Position numbers and translations under genes: made by a program
Shown here: positions 37,216 to 46,849 of the stretch, one piece after another
Layout of the letters: each line of letters opens with the position of its first letter
How positions within the stretch are numbered: position 1 is the first letter of the stretch
Notes under the pieces: model-generated
Told to the model about the DNA's origin: nothing
The model's input: only the letters and a program-made list of their open reading frames with translations
Database searches by the model: none
Assembly (NCBI RefSeq): GCF_036884655.1
Contig: NC_088340.1
Coordinates: 3,115,001-3,179,000 of the forward strand
Direction: 5' to 3'
Source of the DNA: Musa acuminata AAA Group
Taxonomy: Eukaryota > Streptophyta > Magnoliopsida > Zingiberales > Musaceae
Length of the DNA stretch: 64,000 nucleotides

Positions 37216-37870
37216 GAACATTCCTCCACTTTTATATGGCACACATGTCGAGATGGTTTATAGTTGTATTTTCAAACCTCTCAAAAACATCTCAGAGGGG
37301 AGACACAAATAATAGAAGAAATATTATCAAATACATGATAGCCTAGTTAGCATAGGAAAGACAAGACTTACCTCATCGGTCTACATGCATAAAAAGTTCA
37401 AAATGAACTATTAGAAACTGTTAAGGATTATCCTCTCAAATAATATACTATCCCCTTTTTTATCTAATATAAAAATCTATTTTCGACTTAAGAATCGATA
37501 TCAGTCACCTTTTTAGCACTTCTGTCGGACTAACTTCGAATATCAAAATAATCATCACCTCGATAGTACCTCAACTGCATATATAATCGAATCAGACCTC
37601 AACATTGAATTATTTTCTCCAAACAAATAGCGATAGTAATATGATACAACCGTCACCGAAGGAAATGCATTAAGACGGCCACCGACTTTGCAGTGATGAG
37701 AAAACTAAGACTTGTTCATGTGCAGTTTTCTCTTTGAGAAGACGAGGATTGATGTCTGGATAAGTTGAATTCAACGTCCATTGACCTCTTATGTTTCCAA
37801 GTTTGGCACATACATCGGAGATCAGTACAGCATTTTAGTAGGTCACCAAGTCATTAGAAAGTCTCGTTTT
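37216..37870. mobile_element. Probable LTR-retrotransposon remnant
   Basis: This flanks the tandem array. It contains AT-rich text followed by ACTTAAGAATCGATATCAG and a pyrimidine/purine pattern like the 3' parts of plant Ty3/gypsy LTRs. No reading frame for gag or pol, no paired LTR and no target-site duplication were found, so this is a weak call. Confidence 0.25.
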
Positions 37871-38481
37871 GACATTCAAAAACACTATCAAGCACAGTTT
37901 CTTGGAGTTAAATCGATGCCATAAGCTCACAAGGGCCCGGCGCGCGTCTGGCGAATGGGAGGAGGACAAGGCAGCGCCGGGTCGCCCCCTCCCACGGCAT
38001 CTCGCGATCACCGGCTCTCCTCGGACCTCTCCCGCTCATCCCTCTCCCCTCGCCAACCCCCACGTATCCTCCGCCGCGAACCCCGCCCTCTCTTGTGTCT
38101 TCCCCCCCGCCCCCCCCGGGCCAACGTGGCAAGAAAAAGCTCTTCGCAGTTCGGCAGAACCACTTCCCGACTTACCCATCCCCATACCCTTCTGCTGTTA
38201 AAGGGCGCACGTGGATCCCGTCTCCAAGCCAGGTTGGCAAGTATAATAAGCAGTTAGAAATGTCGTGTGATTAGAATTTATCCACGGCTGAGGTGGACGG
38301 TGGGCCGATTCCTCGGCCTCCAAGTAAACGGGCCTCGCTCGCCATTTATAGGCGGAGGGTAAACTGCCACAGGCGAAATACTCGAACACCCAATTTGCAT
38401 TCGCTTCCCGCTCGGCATTTCCTCGAACACCCAATTTGCATTCACTGCTCTGCCTCCTCCGCCTGGAAGACAGCGGAGACG
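37871..38481. promoter_or_regulatory. Promoter and leader of the UDP-glucuronate epimerase gene
   Basis: GC-rich from about 37920. A TATA-like CATTTATAGG lies at 38343-38352. In the leader a 22-bp sequence (CTCGAACACCCAATTTGCAT plus TC) occurs twice, at 38381-38402 and 38422-38443, 41 bp apart. The downstream CTCT/GCCTCC pyrimidine stretch precedes the ATG at 38482. Confidence 0.45.
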
Positions 38482-39813
38482 ATGAAGAAAGAGATGATGG
38501 GGTCGATGGAAGACGAGTTGTTTCCGTCCACGCCCGGGAAGGTGAAGATCGAGCGGACGCACGCGATCAATCGTCAGCTCCACCAGTGCTTCGCGTCCAC
38601 CAGTACCATGTTCCTGTGGGCGCTGTTCCTGATCGCGCTCACGGCTTCCTACCTCAGCTTCCAGAGCTTCGTCGACTCCTCGTCCCGGTACTTTGACGCG
38701 TCGTGGGGCGGGATGCAATGGGAGAAGCAGATCCGGGCCTCCGCCACCGTCCGCCGCCCCGGCGGCTTCTCCGTGCTTGTCACCGGTGCTGCTGGGTTCG
38801 TCGGCACCCACGTCTCCATCGCCCTCCGCAAGCGCGGCGACGGCGTGGTCGGCCTCGACAACTTCAACAGCTACTACGACCCCTCGCTGAAGAAGGCCCG
38901 CGTGGCGCTGCTGGACTCCCGCGGCGTGTTCGTGGTGGAGGGGGACATCAATGACGCTCGCCTTCTCGCCAAGCTCTTCGACGTCGTGCCCTTCACCCAC
39001 GTGATGCACCTGGCGGCCCAGGCCGGCGTTCGCTACGCCATCGAGAACCCGGCGTCGTACGTGCATAGCAACATCGCGGGGCTCGTCGCGCTGCTCGAGG
39101 CGTGCAAGTCCGCGGACCCGCAGCCGGCAGTGGTGTGGGCGTCGTCCTCGTCGGTGTACGGCCTCAACGAGAAGGTGCCCTTCTCGGAGTCGGACCGGAC
39201 CGACCGGCCGGCCTCTCTGTACGCGGCGACGAAGAAGGCCGGCGAGGAGATCACCCACACCTACAACCACATCTACGGCCTCTCCACCACAGGGCTCCGC
39301 TTCTTCACCGTCTACGGACCCTGGGGCCGGCCCGACATGGCCTACTTCTCCTTCACCCGCAACATCCTCCAGGGGAAGCCCATCACCGTCTACCGCGGCA
39401 AGGACCGTGTCGACCTCGCCCGCGACTTCACCTACATCGACGACATCGTCAAGGGCTGCGTCGCCTCCCTCGACACCGCGGAGAAGAGCACCGGGACCGG
39501 CGGCCGGAAGCGTGGCCCCGCCCAGTACCGCATCTACAACCTGGGCAACACCTCGCCGGTGACGGTGCCGGCGCTGGTGGGCATCCTGGAGCACCACCTC
39601 AAGATGAAGGCGAAGAGGAACGTGGTGGAGATGCCGGGCAACGGGGACGTCCCCTTCACCCACGCCAACATCAGTTTGGCTCGAGCCGAGCTGGGCTACA
39701 AGCCGACCACCAACCTGGAAACCGGCCTGAAAAGGTTCGTTAGGTGGTACCTCCTCTACTACGGCTACAACACGAGAAGCGGCGGCTTAGCCGGCTCAGC
39801 CAAGAGCTTGTAA
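38482..39813 (+). CDS. GAE: UDP-glucuronate 4-epimerase (GAE type)
   Basis: Golgi type II membrane enzyme (EC 5.1.3.6) that converts UDP-glucuronate to UDP-galacturonate, the donor for pectin. The single exon encodes 443 residues from the first in-frame ATG; the open frame runs further upstream but contains no ATG. A cytosolic N-terminus is followed by a membrane anchor at about 43-63 (MFLWALFLIALTASYLSF). The SDR domain follows, with TGAAGFVG (101-108, NAD binding), GLDNFNSYYDP, HLAAQAGVRYA, the catalytic SSSSVYG, and Tyr247/Lys251 (YAATKKAGE). FFTVYGPWGRPDMA and DFTYIDDIV are family signatures. The CDS is GC-rich, typical of the GC3-high monocot class. This explains the long spurious antisense frame across it. 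Confidence 0.96.
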   Translation: MKKEMMGSMEDELFPSTPGKVKIERTHAINRQLHQCFASTSTMFLWALFLIALTASYLSFQSFVDSSSRYFDASWGGMQWEKQIRASATVRRPGGFSVLVTGAAGFVGTHVSIALRKRGDGVVGLDNFNSYYDPSLKKARVALLDSRGVFVVEGDINDARLLAKLFDVVPFTHVMHLAAQAGVRYAIENPASYVHSNIAGLVALLEACKSADPQPAVVWASSSSVYGLNEKVPFSESDRTDRPASLYAATKKAGEEITHTYNHIYGLSTTGLRFFTVYGPWGRPDMAYFSFTRNILQGKPITVYRGKDRVDLARDFTYIDDIVKGCVASLDTAEKSTGTGGRKRGPAQYRIYNLGNTSPVTVPALVGILEHHLKMKAKRNVVEMPGNGDVPFTHANISLARAELGYKPTTNLETGLKRFVRWYLLYYGYNTRSGGLAGSAKSL

Positions 39814-40053
39814 AGATGCCTCTTTCCCCTTACATCTCCGACCCATTTTTTTCTTAAAATTAGGGCTTTTTTTTCCCCCTTCGTTGCATGAGATTCGAAT
39901 GTATAAGATAATTAGGCCTCATTTAATCGAATCAGAAGTCACTGTATTTATTTTCCACATACGCGAAGGCAAAGCATCGCCATCTCATTATTTATTTTAT
40001 ATTATTTATTTATACATCAAGGATGGCAGTAGAAACACCCGAGTACGTCTCTC
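39814..40053. other. Gap between convergent genes
   Basis: 240 bp holding the 3' UTRs of the epimerase (+) and the Gly/Ser-rich protein gene (-). It is AT-rich, and no other feature is seen. Confidence 0.5.
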
Positions 40054-40476
40054 TCAGTTGCCAGAACCCGAGCCACAGCCCGAGCCGGAACCTTCGCCGT
40101 TCCCCGCACCAGAACCCGCGGAGGAACCCGCGTCCGAACCTGCCGATGATCCCGCGCCCGAGCCTGCGGAGGAACCTGCGCCGGAACCTGCCGAAGAGCC
40201 CGCGCCGGAGCCTAAACCAGGCAGAGTCACCGAAAACGAACGTGATTCCGACCTGGAAGTCGAGCTGGAGTGACCAAACCCAGACTCGGAGCCAGAGCCG
40301 GAGCCCGATCCTGAGACGGAGACCGTACCACCATCTACGCCAACACCGAGCCCAGTGCCGAGACCGACCCCGGTGCCAAGGCTCCCAAGATCCATCCTTG
40401 CCACCCGGCTCTCCACCACCAGAGCAGAGAGAGCGGCGAGAAGAGTGGCCAGGAGCAAGAGCTTCGAATGAGCCAT
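40054..40476 (-). CDS. Secreted Gly/Ser-rich protein (cell-wall structural type)
   Basis: 140 residues from ATG 40476 in one exon. Residues 1-23 (MAHSKLLLLATLLAALSALV plus VES) are a clear signal peptide. The mature part has a short GLGTGVGLGTGLGVG segment, SGSGSGSGSESG, and then repeated GSGAGSSA units in the C-terminal half. This resembles plant glycine-rich or silk-like wall proteins; no catalytic domain exists. A TATA box (GCCTATAAATA, minus strand, 40540-40550) lies 64 bp before the ATG. The gene is the head-to-head partner and probable paralogue of 41946-42413, with the same architecture: signal peptide, xRxARxDLG start, GLGLG segment and SG repeats. The precise function is unknown. Confidence 0.8.
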   Translation of the reverse strand: MAHSKLLLLATLLAALSALVVESRVARMDLGSLGTGVGLGTGLGVGVDGGTVSVSGSGSGSGSESGFGHSSSTSRSESRSFSVTLPGLGSGAGSSAGSGAGSSAGSGAGSSAGSDAGSSAGSGAGNGEGSGSGCGSGSGN

Positions 40477-41945
40477 GGCCGTGTTCTTGGTATTACCGGA
40501 GCAGTGGTTCCTTTGTGGAAGAACAGACGAGGCAAATGCTATTTATAGGCCGCAGAAGAGGAGTCGAAGAAGATGGAATGATCTGAGTTGGCTAACAGTA
40601 GCAATTAGCTCTCTGGTGGAGCAATTGCTGCTGCTAATTTCTTCTTCTCGCACGACACGTTACAGGCAGTCAACATCCACTTGGGTCCCTCGCACTAACT
40701 AAGGTCAACATTTGGCCGAACCATGTGGCCTCCGGGGCGCCATGCATGAGTGCGCAAGTCAACGCTGAAGTGTTCATTGCCGGGGGAAACACCACACGCC
40801 ACAGGAGAGTCAAGCAACTAATTGGTTTTGGATAAGTACTCTTCTCCATTCAGAGCTTCGTTATACACAAAAGCAACTTTAGTCAGGTGCACTTGGTGAC
40901 TATGTATGCATGTCATAGGCAAACGTAGTCTAAACCTCTCGGTGGATCAGATCAGCAACCATGTAGAAGGCTTCTTGTATAGTTTATTGCTCCAAGAGAA
41001 AGATGATGAACATTCCCGGAACAACCATAGCCATGCACTTAAAGCGAAGTGATTACGTGAACACATTCCAGTATCCTGTGCAGCAAAAATGGCAACTTCA
41101 GGTGCTGAAAACGTGCCTGTGGAGATGTTGTTTTCGGATTTCTAGTGCGCATGAAGAGGAAACCACTACGCCGAAACCCGGTCACTGTTTGATATCGATC
41201 TTAGATGAAGCTAACCTTGACAGATCGGTAGGATAAACTAGGAGCAGCTGGTCAAAGCTTGAAATGCTACTTCGTTGATCTTAATGGGAAGATGCCCTTC
41301 TTTTAGTCAGTAACAATGTCTTGGCAGAAAGTTCAGCTGAAGCTGCACTCCCAACACATAGTGCAACCACAGCAGCACTATGTGGCAGCATTCCTGCGTC
41401 TCGTATATGGTAGGTGTCTCGGGCAGTGGTTTATTTCTTGGCTTCTTCTTTCTCAGATGGACGTGTAAGATTCGCTGTGCATGCGTAGCCATGCACTGAG
41501 ACCTAAGTGATTAGGTGAGCACACACAATCTGATGTCCAACTCCGGCAGAGCCCAGTGCTGATAACGTGCCACCTTACGTGTTCTTTTCGGAACTTTAGT
41601 GCGCGCCTGAGGGGTGGGGGGTGGCCTCAGAGTTGTCTTTATTGCTTCTCTTCCTCTTGCATCATCCTCCCTTTGACAGAGATGATGGATTCGTGGAGCC
41701 ACCACTACCTTCTGCACCACCTCTCTCAGCCACAAACTTAATTATACGGCCACCTTTCTGCTTTCGGCCGATATCGTTCCAACTTACCCCGTCCCGTTTC
41801 CACATGATTGACAGGACTGTCGCATGCCTCAATAATTAGCTCGAGAAGAAGAAGAAGAAGAAGATCGCCTATAAATATCTCGTCACCAATGCCACTGCAC
41901 TCCATCTCATTCTAAGCTTGTGGTTGCACTAAAAGAGTTTTGACT
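40477..41945. promoter_or_regulatory. Shared divergent promoter region of the two Gly/Ser-rich genes
   Basis: 1.47 kb without a gene. Both genes carry the same 11-base core GCCTATAAATA (40540-40550 minus; 41867-41877 plus). A block of about 120 bp is duplicated in direct orientation (41029-41150 and 41487-41604); both copies begin AGCCATGCACT and end TAGTGCGC. A (GAA)n stretch precedes the plus-strand TATA box. Confidence 0.6.
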
Positions 41946-42413
41946 ATGGCAGCTACGAGAGCTTCCGCTGTAGCATTGGTGTTGTTCTCATTGTCACTGG
42001 CAATGGTCGCCACTGAGTGCCGGCCTGCCCGGAAAGACCTCGGCCTCGCCCTGGGTGGCGGCCTGGGCCTCGGTCTCGACCTCGGGCTAGGTGGTGGAGG
42101 CTCGGCCTCCGGCTCAGGCTCCGGTTCCGCCTCCGCCTCCGCCTCCGGGTCTGGCTCTGCCTCGGGTTCGGGTTCTGGTTCCTACGCCGGGTCGTACGCG
42201 GGCTCGTACGCTGGTTCGGGCGGTTCAGGCGCAGGCTCTTCGGCTGGTTCTGGTGCGGGGTCCGGTGCCGGCCAAGGAGGCGGGCGTGGCGGGGGCTCGG
42301 GGTCTGGCTACGGCGAGGGCCATGGCTACGGTGAGGGCCATGGAAACGGGTCCGGGTCGGGTTATGGCGAAGGCTATGGATATGGATCCGGATCCGGTGA
42401 TGGGCGTCACTGA
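41946..42413 (+). CDS. Secreted Gly/Ser/Tyr-rich protein (cell-wall structural type)
   Basis: 155 residues in one exon from ATG 41946. The upstream in-frame TTG is not used, and the TATA box at 41867-41877 is 69 bp before the ATG. The signal peptide (about 1-23, AATRASAVALVLFSLSLAMV) ends before ECRPARKDLG. GLGLGLDLGLGGG follows, then SG/SA repeats with three SYAG units, and a C-terminal half of GEGHGYG/GSGSGYGEG repeats ending GDGRH. The tyrosines could allow peroxidase cross-linking into the wall, as proposed for other glycine-rich wall proteins (inference). It is the probable paralogue of the minus-strand gene at 40054-40476. Confidence 0.82.
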   Translation: MAATRASAVALVLFSLSLAMVATECRPARKDLGLALGGGLGLGLDLGLGGGGSASGSGSGSASASASGSGSASGSGSGSYAGSYAGSYAGSGGSGAGSSAGSGAGSGAGQGGGRGGGSGSGYGEGHGYGEGHGNGSGSGYGEGYGYGSGSGDGRH

Positions 42414-44034
42414 TGACGTTAAGTAGTCAGTCTGAGTCGATGCGGCTCGTTCAATAGTGGACGAATAAGGAGGGAGGTTGTGGCTTAGGTTGTTACGGAG
42501 GTCGTATCTTTCTTTGTTCTGTTGTTCTATTGGTCTCGTTCGAAGTTGTTTCCATGCACTGTGTCAATAAGATGGGGTGTTTCCCTTTCTCATCATCTTC
42601 ACGTCCACCTTTTATCATTATAACTAATTATTAAAAAAACATGAATTTATGTTCAAATTCGAAGTTTTAAATAAATTTAAAATGAATAAAACAACTATGG
42701 TATGTGGTCTACACCTTATATATTCACGTATGTACCATACATATTGGTAAGGAAATTATGACGCGAGTGATATCTTAGCAGTAGCCGATACATTGATACT
42801 ATATGTTGAACACATTGATATTACATGATCGAAACCTTGGTACTATTTTATTGACACCTTGACGTTACGTAGATGACACATTAGTGGTACATTGTGACAC
42901 ATATTGATACAACGTGATCGTTGTGTTGTTGACATTTTAACTTGCATCATCCACTCGATGGATATTACCAATCGTATCATGATCATTACACATTCTATGA
43001 ATTCAACACAAACATAACTCCATGAAGATTGGGAGATGTGTGTGACCTTCCGCAATATCAATATAACATTCCTAATATCATACTATAAAAAATCCTCTAG
43101 ATATATTCCACTCCACCCAATAATTCATGGTGTACATTTGACTATAGCAATCTTGACACATTTAGTTGATACTTCACTCTATAAATTAACTTAAGAGTTT
43201 GATAGACATCTTCGATATAATTTTATAGAGTTTTGACGCCCTTAATGACTCGATATTTTTTATTCTAATTAGAAATAAATATAAAATAGAACCTCAGTGG
43301 GTCCCAAATCAATATTCCAATTGATCAACCAAATTTTGACTTAACATATATATGCATATATTTCATATATATACATTTAAAAATTCTTAAATATTCAAGA
43401 ATATTATTTTTTTACTCGATCTGCATCAGTTGTAAATGTTTTCTCATTAACAACAACAAAATTATAATATCTCAAAATATTGAAAGATTAGCTATATGAA
43501 TCTTTTATGGTAAACAATAAGATTTCACATAGACTAGTTTAATTGAAAAAAAATTTCTTGCATCATCACAAGATTATTGAATTAAATTCCTACCATCTTA
43601 ACTTATTATTTGTAAAAACAAAAAAAAAACATATTTGAATTAGTCAAATCATATGCCTCCACACCTTCTCACCAAATTGTTATTCAAGTATGTATCATCA
43701 TCATCATCTAACTTTTTTAATGGCCCAATTGTGGATCATATGGGCCTTAAACGGGCCATGCAATCCCAATCTAAGTCAACATGCGAACCGCAACCGGCGG
43801 CTTCGTTCCGTTCCAGCTCGGCTACTCTCCAGTTCAGGACCGTCAATGGGGACACTAACCATCCTCGAGATTAGCAAACCAAAAAGATAGACGGTGTAGA
43901 TCTTTCGCGAGGCCTCGTCGCGAACCGGTTCGCCGAGTTAATTAGGTGCCTCCGCGGTCGCACAGCCCATTGATTCGCGAGGTCGCGTTCGAAGGGAGCT
44001 TCGTTGGTTTCTGTCTCGCTTTGGGGATCTTCCG
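42414..44034. other. Intergenic stretch upstream of COX6B
   Basis: 3' UTR sequence to about 42600, then strongly AT-rich sequence. Between 42770 and 42900 there are loosely repeated phrases of the type ACACATTGATAC and ACCTTGACGTTAC, possibly a decayed minisatellite. The last 150 bp are GC-rich and probably the COX6B promoter and leader. No gene is seen. Confidence 0.4.
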
Positions 44035-46849
44035 ATGGCGGAGGTACTCAGCTCGATTGCTTCATTCTTTCTCTCCTCGTTCTCTCTCTTTCTTTCTCTC
44101 TCTCTCACACACACACTCGCGCGCGCGCGTAGATCACAAGCCTTGATTTGGATCTCTCGCGTGTCGGGTCGGCCTGTGGATCTTTTGGTTGGTAGATCAT
44201 CCTGTCCTCCCATGGCCATCGGATCAAGGAATAAATCGGCGTCTTTTTGGGATGTTTTCTTTTTTCGTTTCGTCTATTTCAGATACTAGGGTTTCTTCTT
44301 TGACTGCTGATCTATTGATTCTGTAGCTTCCAATTAGGCTTAAGGTTGCGGCGATATCTAGAAAGATTTATTACAGATTATTTTGTGCATGTGTGTGAAA
44401 AGTGGTACTTCAACGTTGTAGAGTACGGTAGAAGTTGTTGTCATGTTCAACATCATCAAGAAATTTTGTGTATTGTGTTGGATACTCGAGATGAAGGTTG
44501 TTTCCTGATGCAAAGCCGACTTGAAGATGTTTCTTGTACAAGGACATCTGTTTCATTTCTAGACAATTTGCAACCCAATGGAGGACGATGATAATGATCT
44601 ACTAACTAAGCAAGATATCTTGATCTAATTATTAAATAAAATAAAAAAGAACATGGAAGATCGATAATACTACATGGACTTTGATGGTCCCAATAATATT
44701 ACAAAGGCAACAAAGGAATGCTTAAAAGGCATTAAAGGTAATATGTAGTTTCTTTGACAGGCTGATTGGTCAAATTAAAAGGTTAATGAATTAGGTTGTG
44801 CAAAAGAGAATGTCATGAAGTTTGGAAACTTTGTGAGAATAGTAAGAGGAGAGAACATCGAAAGATTTAAATTGGTCGAAAAGAAATCAAGAAGTTGCTA
44901 GTGAAAACAATTTTAAGGCTTCTAATATTATTTACAAGAAGTTTAGTAATAGAGGCTGAGAGTGAGATTCCCAAGCTTGCCGAAATTTGGAAAAGAAATG
45001 TTAGGTTTTTAGGTAAATATTAGGTGCATTCAGTTTGAAGATGATAAGATTTTGAACATAAATAAATGACCTATAAGTAGGGAGATGGAGTTCCCTTTCA
45101 TACATTATTCAATGAGATTCATGCAGGTTAATTTAGTTTGGAGCTAAATAACTGGAAATTTTGCAAAAATAAAATTGTTACCGAGAAAAAAATAGGCCAA
45201 GTGAAATGAAACATGAACTACAAATCCGGTCGAAGGTGACTTGTTCTGAATAATCTTGATGCAAAAGTGCTTAGAGGACAACAGGCTGAATCTGTTTTCT
45301 AACTTTCTTCCAATAATATTTTAATAAATAGAAGAATGCTGGATTAACGGAAAAGTATTTGGTACCTATGTAAAAGAACAAATGAGGAATTCCTGTATTA
45401 TGGTATTTAGCTTGTGAGGTAAATTATTAAGTTTTAATATAATAACAGTGTTCTTAAAAATCATCTTGCTTTTAAGCTAAGGAAGATACTAAATCATGCA
45501 GTCTATTAAAAATACATGTGATAAAATTCACAACAACAGCAAACCAAAAAAAAAGCCGTAATATCCCAATTATTTAAGGTTGATTGAATGGATCTTTTGC
45601 CTCTATTAGTCAAATTTAAAGTATTTTAATCTTTACTTGGGAAAGTCTTTTAAGGTCGCCTTCCACCTCTTTTTGTATTACTAATAGTAATTATCTCATA
45701 TCTTCTAACTACAAAATCTATAGGTGCCCTCATAAAACATTCTCCATTACTTTATCCTCTATTGAAGCTATAATTAATTGGTCACCAATGAAGACATTGT
45801 TTTCTCTTATCTTTCTTATTAACTCCGCACGTCGAAGGGCGTACCCAGAGCATGAGGTTCTGCCAGTGCGGGGTCTGAGGATGGATCAATGTACACAGCG
45901 TTACTTTTAAATATTTAAAGAGGCTGTTTCCGTGATACGAACTCTGATCTCCTAGGTCATAAAGGAGCAACCGATAAAAACCAGAGCCTTTTCGACATAA
46001 CTTGCTTCCCATGATCCTCAGACTTGAGAGTAAAATTTGACTCTTTAGGAGGTGAATCGTATTCTACACTCCCATGCAGCTGGGTTAACAAAAAACAGTA
46101 ATGTATTTCTTGTCTATAACAGTCATAACTGTCATTCATTAGACGCATATTTACTCCTGCATTGACCAATTGAAATTTGTGTCTATTTGGTCATTAATTC
46201 ACATGGTTGGCCTAGTTGTTATAAAATAGCTTGGTTAAAAAAAAAAAAACTTGTTCTTATGTATCTGATACGGTTTGCTTCTCTTTGTTAGATTGAGTTG
46301 AAAACAGCACCAGCCGATTTTCGCTTTCCCACTACAAATCAAACCAGGCACTGTTTCACTCGCTACATCGAATATCACAAGTATGGTTCAACAGCTGAGA
46401 ATGTTTTGGTACAGAATACGTTAGTGTAAATATCTAATATCAACTTTCGTATTAGTCTGATGTATATTACATTGTAGGTGTGTGGCAGCTAAGGGTGAGG
46501 AGACTCCTGATTGTCATAAGTTTGCCAAATACTATAGATCTCTCTGCCCGGGGGAATGGGTAAGTCGTTATGCTTTCTTATTTCTACCCTCGATACTTGT
46601 GATTAACTTTATCATCTTTTCAAGGCCATAAGGTCTGTCTTGGCATCAACTATTTTTGTTGTGTTTACAAATTGTTCATGAGTTCTCTGATGATGCCTGG
46701 GGCTATTTGATCTATCTGATTAGATCCTGTGTTTTCAACAAGTTTTCATTCATCTACTGGTGGGCTTTTTCACCATCTTTCACCTTATGACCTAGGTTGA
46801 GAAGTGGAATGAGCAAAGGGCAAATGGCACATTTCCTGGTCCCCTGTAA
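44035..46849 (+). CDS. COX6B: Cytochrome c oxidase subunit 6b
   Basis: Small intermembrane-space subunit of respiratory complex IV. Four exons (44035-44043, 46292-46380, 46478-46559 and 46796-46849) join to 77 residues; the first codes only for MAE. The product reads IELKTAPADFRFPTTNQTRH, then a CX9C motif (CFTRYIEYHKC) and a CX10C motif (CHKFAKYYRSLC), and ends NGTFPGPL. This is the short form of the plant family (about 78 residues), without the acidic N-terminal extension of the long form. The twin cysteine motifs are oxidised by the Mia40 import pathway. The very short first coding exon and the 2.2-kb first intron are notable. That intron contains repeat remnants, including an Au-type SINE. 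Confidence 0.95.
45555..45790. repeat. Plant non-LTR retrotransposon-like repeat fragment
   Basis: Within COX6B intron 1. It begins near GCCGTAATATCCCAATTATT and continues with a GGATCTTTTGCCTC phrase and CATTACTTTATCCTCTATTG. These phrases recur widely in plant genomes in LINE- and SINE-associated repeats. I recognise the pattern from general experience; the precise family is not assigned. Confidence 0.45.
45830..45990 (-). mobile_element. Au-type SINE, degenerate
   Basis: On the minus strand the sequence reads GGTTGCTCCTTTATGACCT, then a tRNA B-box relative (GAGTTCGTATC), GGAAACAGCCTCT, a GTAACGCTGTGTACATTGA stretch, AGACCCCGCACTGGC, and finally CATGCTCTGGGTACGCCC. This order and these phrases match the Au SINE family of flowering plants. 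It lacks a clear intact 5' end, and target duplications were not found. It is inserted in COX6B intron 1, antisense to the gene. Confidence 0.75.

Noticed and set aside
38293..38481. A longer N-terminus for the epimerase
   Set aside because: The frame is open upstream but starts only at GTG. The first ATG is 38482, and the TATA-like element and leader repeat lie within the extension.
38278..39663. 461-codon open frame on the minus strand
   Set aside because: It is the antisense shadow of the GC-rich epimerase gene. Its composition is His/Arg/Val/Gly-rich without any domain.
40023..40586. Plus-strand frames rich in Pro/Glu or Ser/Arg
   Set aside because: These are antisense shadows of the Gly/Ser-rich gene on the minus strand, which has a signal peptide and TATA box.
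44440..45540. Degenerate transposase in COX6B intron 1
   Set aside because: Short readable patches separated by stops exist, but I could not match them to any transposase or other family with confidence.
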